From Ceratothoa steindachneri (Eukaryota > Arthropoda > Malacostraca > Isopoda > Cymothoidae), in contig OZ018321.1 in NCBI GenBank assembly GCA_963969495.1, forward strand, positions 124,510,521 to 124,574,520: DNA of 64,000 nt, written 5' to 3'. A program made the translations under genes and the position numbers. Below the pieces are notes generated by a model, which was given only the letters and a program-made list of their open reading frames with translations, was not told the DNA's origin and did not search any database. Shown one piece after another: positions 60,079 to 64,000 of the stretch (the stretch's first letter is position 1; each line of letters starts with the position of its first letter).

Positions 60079-60150
60079 TCTCAAACCATGTCGAATATTT
60101 TAAATACTTATAAGAACCCACAACCGCTGATGTGTTCGAATCTTTATTTT
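60077..60150 (-). mobile_element. Possible Penelope-like element 3' terminus (type I)
   Basis: On the minus strand AATAAAGATTCGAACACATC and a 60-base tail run into the TA tract. The AATAAAGA.TC start resembles the tail of the type D terminus (AATAAAGAATTCC). No hammerhead-like core was recognised. Confidence 0.3.
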
Positions 60151-60179
60151 TTATATGTAAAAGATACAAAATCAAAATA

Positions 60180-60430
60180 TTAGGGGGTTTTTGTTTAAAA
60201 ATAAAACATGTAAGTTTTGGAACTGTCTGCCAATGGCATCAATGCACCCCTGTCCTCTTTGATTCACTGATTGGTAGACTTCAACAAAAGTGTGTTCTTT
60301 AATTATTTAAGTGATGTAGGTCCTCTACTGTTTAATTTATTTTTTAAATCACTCCATAAAATGCCGATTAGGTTTAAATTGGGTGAACGTTGTAGATACT
60401 CGATACGAGCTAATTATTCAATCAAAAGAT
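60180..60430 (-). pseudogene. C-terminal relic of a Tc1-like transposase
   Basis: The minus-strand reading SPNLNLIGILWSDLKNKLN corresponds to the conserved SPDLNPIE.LW..LK block of Tc1-like transposases, which carries the third catalytic acidic region. Stops follow shortly. The preceding region to 61.5 kb should hold the rest but is too eroded to align by eye. Confidence 0.5.
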
Positions 60431-61836
60431 TATGAAATGTTTTATAAAGATTAGTTCCTGACATCACGGCAAAAGAGAGGTGGTGCTCGATCTAGTTGAA
60501 ATTAAATGTCCTTATCGATTAAATTATATTTTAACTCGTTAATTTTCCTGAATTTTTTAAGATTTAAAAGAGGTTTGTATGAACAAATTGACCTTGAGCA
60601 AATTTTAGTTTCGTATATTGGATGGTTTTATTGAAGTTATACCTAAAATAGATTTTCAATTTTAATCTTTAGCAGGTGAAAATAGCAACTGGCCCCTAAA
60701 AACAAGTAATAGAGTAAATTTAGTTTTGCCAAAAAAGTTGTGAGGATTACTTTCTTCCGTATTTCTCAAGAATTCCGAAAAAATTCTTTCAATTAGGTCT
60801 CGAATATTAGCATCGATGTGAAAAAAGATAAATGATGAATAAATTATTAGTATAAATGTACTGGAAACTTTTCAATTTTTACACCAAAAATCAAGTTGAC
60901 GTAGACGGTTAGGGATGTCTGCATGTGAAGTCGTAGGTCTTCCTGTAAGGAAGAGTGGCAAATCGGCTGCTCCTGTCACCTTGTTACTGTTGAGTTGCAT
61001 GAAAACCCTTTCCGCGGAATAGGTAGAATGACTCTCGAAGTAATGGAGCAACCAAACCTTTGGAAGAAAAAACACTTCTGCCAATTATTCCCGCTCTATT
61101 TACATATAGTTCGACATAAATTGGTGGATTTTATTGCGACCATTTTGTGAAATTATGCCAATTGATGACACCATTCAATTCATATGTAGCCTTTTCAGAC
61201 GACACAATTTCGCCCTCAAATTGGCCATTTTGTGTGACTTTTTAAACTGAAATCATTCGCAATACTGGATTCTGCGATCCGACTCATCCTCATTAAAGAC
61301 CAGGAATAATTCCATGATGTAAGATTTCCATTCTACATTCTTAAAAATTCTATGGACACTTTTTTTTACTCTTTGCTGTTTCATGAACACGACGCCTCAC
61401 AACGTTAGTAATTGATTGAATACATATAGAAATTCATCAGAACTAGTAGGATCTGTTGATCACTTTGGACGCCATCTTTTTCTTGCACACATAATCCAGA
61501 GTACTTCATAGTTAAAATTTCACCTAGATATGTGAAATGATATATTTAGTTGGAGGATTGGTTCTAAAATTGTCTCTGTACTATTGTTAAAAAAAAAAAT
61601 CTAAACTTTTAAAAGCGACCTTAGTTTCGATTTTAGTTGCTCAAAAGATTCCTCTACACTCCCATATTTGATGTTTAACATAGGCTAGCAAGGCTATTAA
61701 TAATTACGATTCCAATGTTATACATCCTAGGTTGTATTCTATAATATGAAATAAAAATCATCTGAAAAGTTTTGTGGGTTCGCATTTCTAAATTTAAACA
61801 AATCTATACACAGATTTGGGGACACAGAAACAATCA

Positions 61837-61839
<3 letters not shown>
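60431..61839. other. Eroded stretch, possibly body of a Tc1-like element
   Basis: Frames on the minus strand keep changing (for example 60872-61084, 70 codons, with TSHADIPNRLRQLDFWCKN) and none is firmly recognisable. Probably transposon-derived because of the relic at its left. Confidence 0.3.

Positions 61840-61879
<40 letters not shown>
61840..61879. repeat. (TA)n microsatellite
   Basis: About 40 bases of TA, directly followed by the CAGTAACGACC end of a Tc1-like element. Confidence 0.97.
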
Positions 61880-61882
<3 letters not shown>

Positions 61883-62640
61883 TAACGACCATAGTATAAG
61901 AGTCAGTAAGAACAAGTTTATTTAAATATTTATTATAGATGTTTACCAAAACGTTGAGACCATATAATATAAAAATATTCAGATATATCTAATATCTATC
62001 TTTCCTGAAATTTTCAAGAGAATGGAATATATATTGGGTAGGTTATGAGGAAATAAACAATGTAAAATGGAACAAGAACAAAAAGTAACCCTTATTATTA
62101 ATATTTTGTTTACATCCCCTTACTAGCCATGACATCCCGGCATCTGTTTTTACAGTACTGAATTAATTTCTTGCAAAATGATGGAGTAATTTTGTTCCAT
62201 TCATTTTTCAATAATTCCCGAGTTCATCTTGGTTCTTTGGATTTCTTCCTCGCGCTCCATCTTCAATAATCTTACAAACATTTTCTATAGCGGTGAGATT
62301 GGAGTTTGAGGTGAGCAGTCCATGACTCATAGCTCAAAAAATCTTTGACTCTCTTCCCAGGGTGGCAGGGATCGTTGTCCTGCACGATGCATTTGCAAGA
62401 AGTAGGAATAAAAACACATTACAAAGAAAAGCATAACGCACAAATTCCAAGAACAACTCAGGTCGAAAACACTACTATACTCAGGAGAAACCTTCACCTT
62501 TGCTGCCTGAAGATTCTGGAGGCTCTTCTCATTAAAGAGATGGGCCCTAAACTTAACACCTAACGCACCAGTTCCTAGCGAGTACTTCACCTTTTCTGCA
62601 AGGGAACATGGCACTCCAACTTTGACCTATAAAAGCACCA
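61880..62640 (-). pseudogene. Tc1-like element, 3' part
   Basis: The end CAGTAACGACCATAGTATAA adjoins (TA)n and looks like a Tc1 terminal repeat (CAGT... after a TA target). On the minus strand, from about 62270 to 62100, the transposase C-terminus is readable: EWNKITPSFCKKLIQYCKNR, then CRDVMASKGM and TKY, where Tc1 proteins normally end KG..TKY. Further up, NLTAIENVCKI corresponds to NPIENLW. Upstream (62327-62614) a 95-codon open frame (FRAHLFNEKSLQNLQAAKVK) may be the middle part. Stops interrupt it; the other terminal repeat was not found. Confidence 0.65.
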
Positions 62641-62734
62641 AAGAACAAAAATCGATTTCATTCTTCGCTGCTCACGAACAGTAATGAGCTACCTTATCGG
62701 GAAAGAGAAAACACCAAATCAACGCAGCCTCAAC

Positions 62735-62820
62735 AATAACGAAGACTTCCGTCTGAAGATGCCTTAAGAAAGGCGAAAGCTCACTGCCAAAACTCGAGGG
62801 ACTCGTAGTTGTAAAAATAA
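62735..62820 (+). ncRNA. PLE pseudo-LTR with hammerhead-ribozyme-like core (type A)
   Basis: CTGAAGA (62763-62769), T, then a perfect five-pair stem GCCTT-AAGA-AAGGC (62771-62784), then GAAA (62785-62788) and GCTCACTGCC. This is the clearest match in the window to the hammerhead catalytic core (CUGANGA, stem II, GAAA), which PLEs are known to carry. Helix III and the cleavage triplet were not resolved by eye, so self-cleavage is inferred, not shown. The same family occurs at 12.5 kb. Confidence 0.6.
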
Positions 62821-62943
62821 AATGGATCTTCCTCAACTGATCTTAAATCTCCAACCAGATACAAACAACTGCATTCGCCTGTTGGAACGTTCCAAAATAA
62901 AATTTAGAAAATCAAAATGCAACCTGGTCTTTAACAAAACATG
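62821..62943 (+). pseudogene. Start of PLE ORF (type A), cut off at a TA tract
   Basis: ATG at 62821 starts 41 residues: MDLPQLILNLQPDTNNCIRL, then LERSKIKFRKSKCNLVFNKT. The Leu-Glu-Arg...Lys-Ile-Lys...Lys-Cys-Asn-Leu pattern resembles the N-terminal part of PLE reverse transcriptases before RT motif 1. The first 12 residues are shared with the minus-strand copy at 12483. The frame then enters the microsatellite, so the RT is missing. It shows that the hammerhead-like core lies upstream of the ORF. Confidence 0.5.

Positions 62944-63006
<63 letters not shown>
62944..63006. repeat. (TA)n microsatellite
   Basis: About 60 bases of TA that truncate the PLE frame. Confidence 0.96.
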
Positions 63007-63013
<7 letters not shown>

Positions 63014-63550
63014 AGGGAGAACCGGGAGGATCCGTACGGTGTGGGAGGAATCGTACAGCTCCACTCACTCAATAATAGATATGACTTAAGCTTTGACTCT
63101 TGCTTTTGAAAAGTGGAGATCATCTTATCAGTCGATGCTCAGACTTTGACAAATGTGTTGTGGCCAAATATTTCGCAGGTGAGAATTTCATTTGTTTAAC
63201 ATTTACGATGTAACTTTTGGGGGATCTTGTGTAAGGTCCTCCATTTTTATTATAATTAATGATTTTCTTTTCTAATTCTTTAGTTATTGAATTTAGCAAT
63301 TTATATGAAATAAATCGCATGTAGCATATACTTTAGAAATGAGTTATTGATAATTTTCATGAAAAATGTGAATGAGGGAGGATTCGTTCATATGTGTCCG
63401 GATCTTCCTGATACTAAAAATTTGAAAAATGTATGCTTTGCATTAAATATAGATAGAAGTAAATGCTAGTGCGCTGAATGTCTATATTTATACTAGCCTA
63501 TGCACATATAAATAAGTTTTCCGAAATATAATATATATTTTTTTCTTCAG
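63007..63550. other. Possible intron or eroded element sequence
   Basis: Two similar snippets, GGGAGGATCCGTACGGTGTG at 63026 and GGGAGGATTCGTTCATATGT at 63376, hint at an internal duplication. The end TTTTTTTCTTCAG at 63539-63551 is a good 3' splice-site sequence. Confidence 0.35.
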
Positions 63551-63551
63551 A

Positions 63552-63848
63552 TGAAGTAGAATTCTCTGATGAATTTGAAAGCTCTACAGTCGTGAGCCAG
63601 TTTGTTGAAAAATCACCTTGAAAAGATGATTTGGTATCGATTGAGTTGGAGACAAAGAAGAAAGTCAAGGTTTGTTATGTACGCAAACTGCAAAGTAATA
63701 AAGATGATAACGGGGATTTTAATGTAGCATATCTACGACTATCTTAAAACTGTAGCACAGGAAACACATTCAGATATCCTGATATTCAGGACGAGTCTGT
63801 GGTAAATAAGCATCACATTTTGGGAGTGCTTCCTACTTCTCATACTTA
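63552..63848 (+). pseudogene. Possible exon with a domain seen in arthropod transposon-linked proteins
   Basis: After the splice-acceptor-like TTTCTTCAG the frame reads DEVEFSDEFESSTVVSQFVE, a TGA, then DDLVSIELETKKKVKVCYVR and NTFRYPDIQDESVVNKHHIL. This resembles a module (…LV.F..KK.VK.YVG......FRFP...D.S.V....I...LP.P) that I associate with C-termini of CENP-B/Jerky-like and other transposon-derived proteins in arthropods. In-frame stops suggest a pseudogene. The assignment is from memory and weak. Confidence 0.3.
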
Positions 63849-64000
63849 GAAAACTAAAAGAACTGGTTTATATAAATTTGGCATTTCATTACAAATTTAT
63901 ACTATGAGATTGGGCTAAAGGTTTTCATTGTGAAATTGCAACATGAATGTAAAAAAAGATTCTTCCCTTTTTTTTTACCTAATATAAATGTGAAAAAATA
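63849..64000. other. AT-rich end of window
   Basis: Nothing recognised. Confidence 0.5.

Overview
The window looks like arthropod nuclear DNA: very AT-rich, many long (TA)n microsatellites, no operons, no ribosome binding sites, no tRNA or rRNA seen, and almost every recognisable protein is a broken transposon protein. The mixture of mariner (DD34D and DD37D), Tc1, piggyBac, Penelope-like (PLE) and Ty3/gypsy remnants, with transposases of the kind common in sea-louse copepods, makes a crustacean such as a copepod the best guess; the species is inferred from memory of families, not shown. No intact host gene was found. Two possible exon fragments (53.2 kb and 63.6 kb) are the only hints of non-transposon-type coding.

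Layout. 1-24 kb: mostly plain AT-rich DNA with a decayed mariner (0.64-1.2 kb), a GA-rich tract (3.3-4.1 kb), PLE termini at TA tracts, a DD37D mariner relic (11.5 kb), a 25-bp perfect hairpin (16.3 kb), and a composite repeat block (18.7-23.2 kb): 127-bp satellite, pentanucleotide 'TAG' array, piggyBac relic, more TAG array, more 127-bp satellite. 24-26 kb: an IS630/Tc1/mariner-type element inserted at a (TA)n tract, then a PLE terminus.

25.8-37.3 kb is the centrepiece: a Ty3/gypsy-type LTR retrotransposon (LTRs 25811-27175 and 35907-37306, near-matching 5-bp target duplications) that contains a second related LTR retrotransposon (27556-32612, exact 5-bp duplication CACAT) inserted four to five codons into the outer gag. 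Both are dead: the inner one lacks RT, RNase H and most of integrase, the outer one lacks most of RT and all integrase. The inner 5' LTR carries a 274-bp tandem duplication across the LTR/leader junction.

37.5-43.3 kb is a pile-up of TA-associated elements: a chimeric mariner with two C-terminal domains, PLE termini, an internally deleted Tc element flanked on both sides by TA tracts, a Tc1 pseudogene, and a head-to-head PLE pair forming a 614-bp-arm palindrome with GIY-YIG endonuclease domains. 43.3-44.6 kb is a probable solo LTR. 46.7-48.0 kb is a full-length but mutated mariner; 48.9 kb a 75-bp higher-order minisatellite; 51.3-52.3 and 57.1-58.3 kb DD37D mariners; 54.7-55.7 kb a deleted mariner sharing its deletion with the 38 kb copy; 60-62.6 kb Tc1 relics; 62.7 kb a PLE pLTR with a hammerhead-ribozyme-like core followed by the start of the PLE reading frame.

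The most notable pattern is that most (TA)n microsatellites here end exactly at, or within tens of bases of, a PLE terminus or the end of a TA-targeting DNA transposon. This suggests that the tracts are insertion targets or products of PLE reverse transcription rather than free-standing microsatellites.
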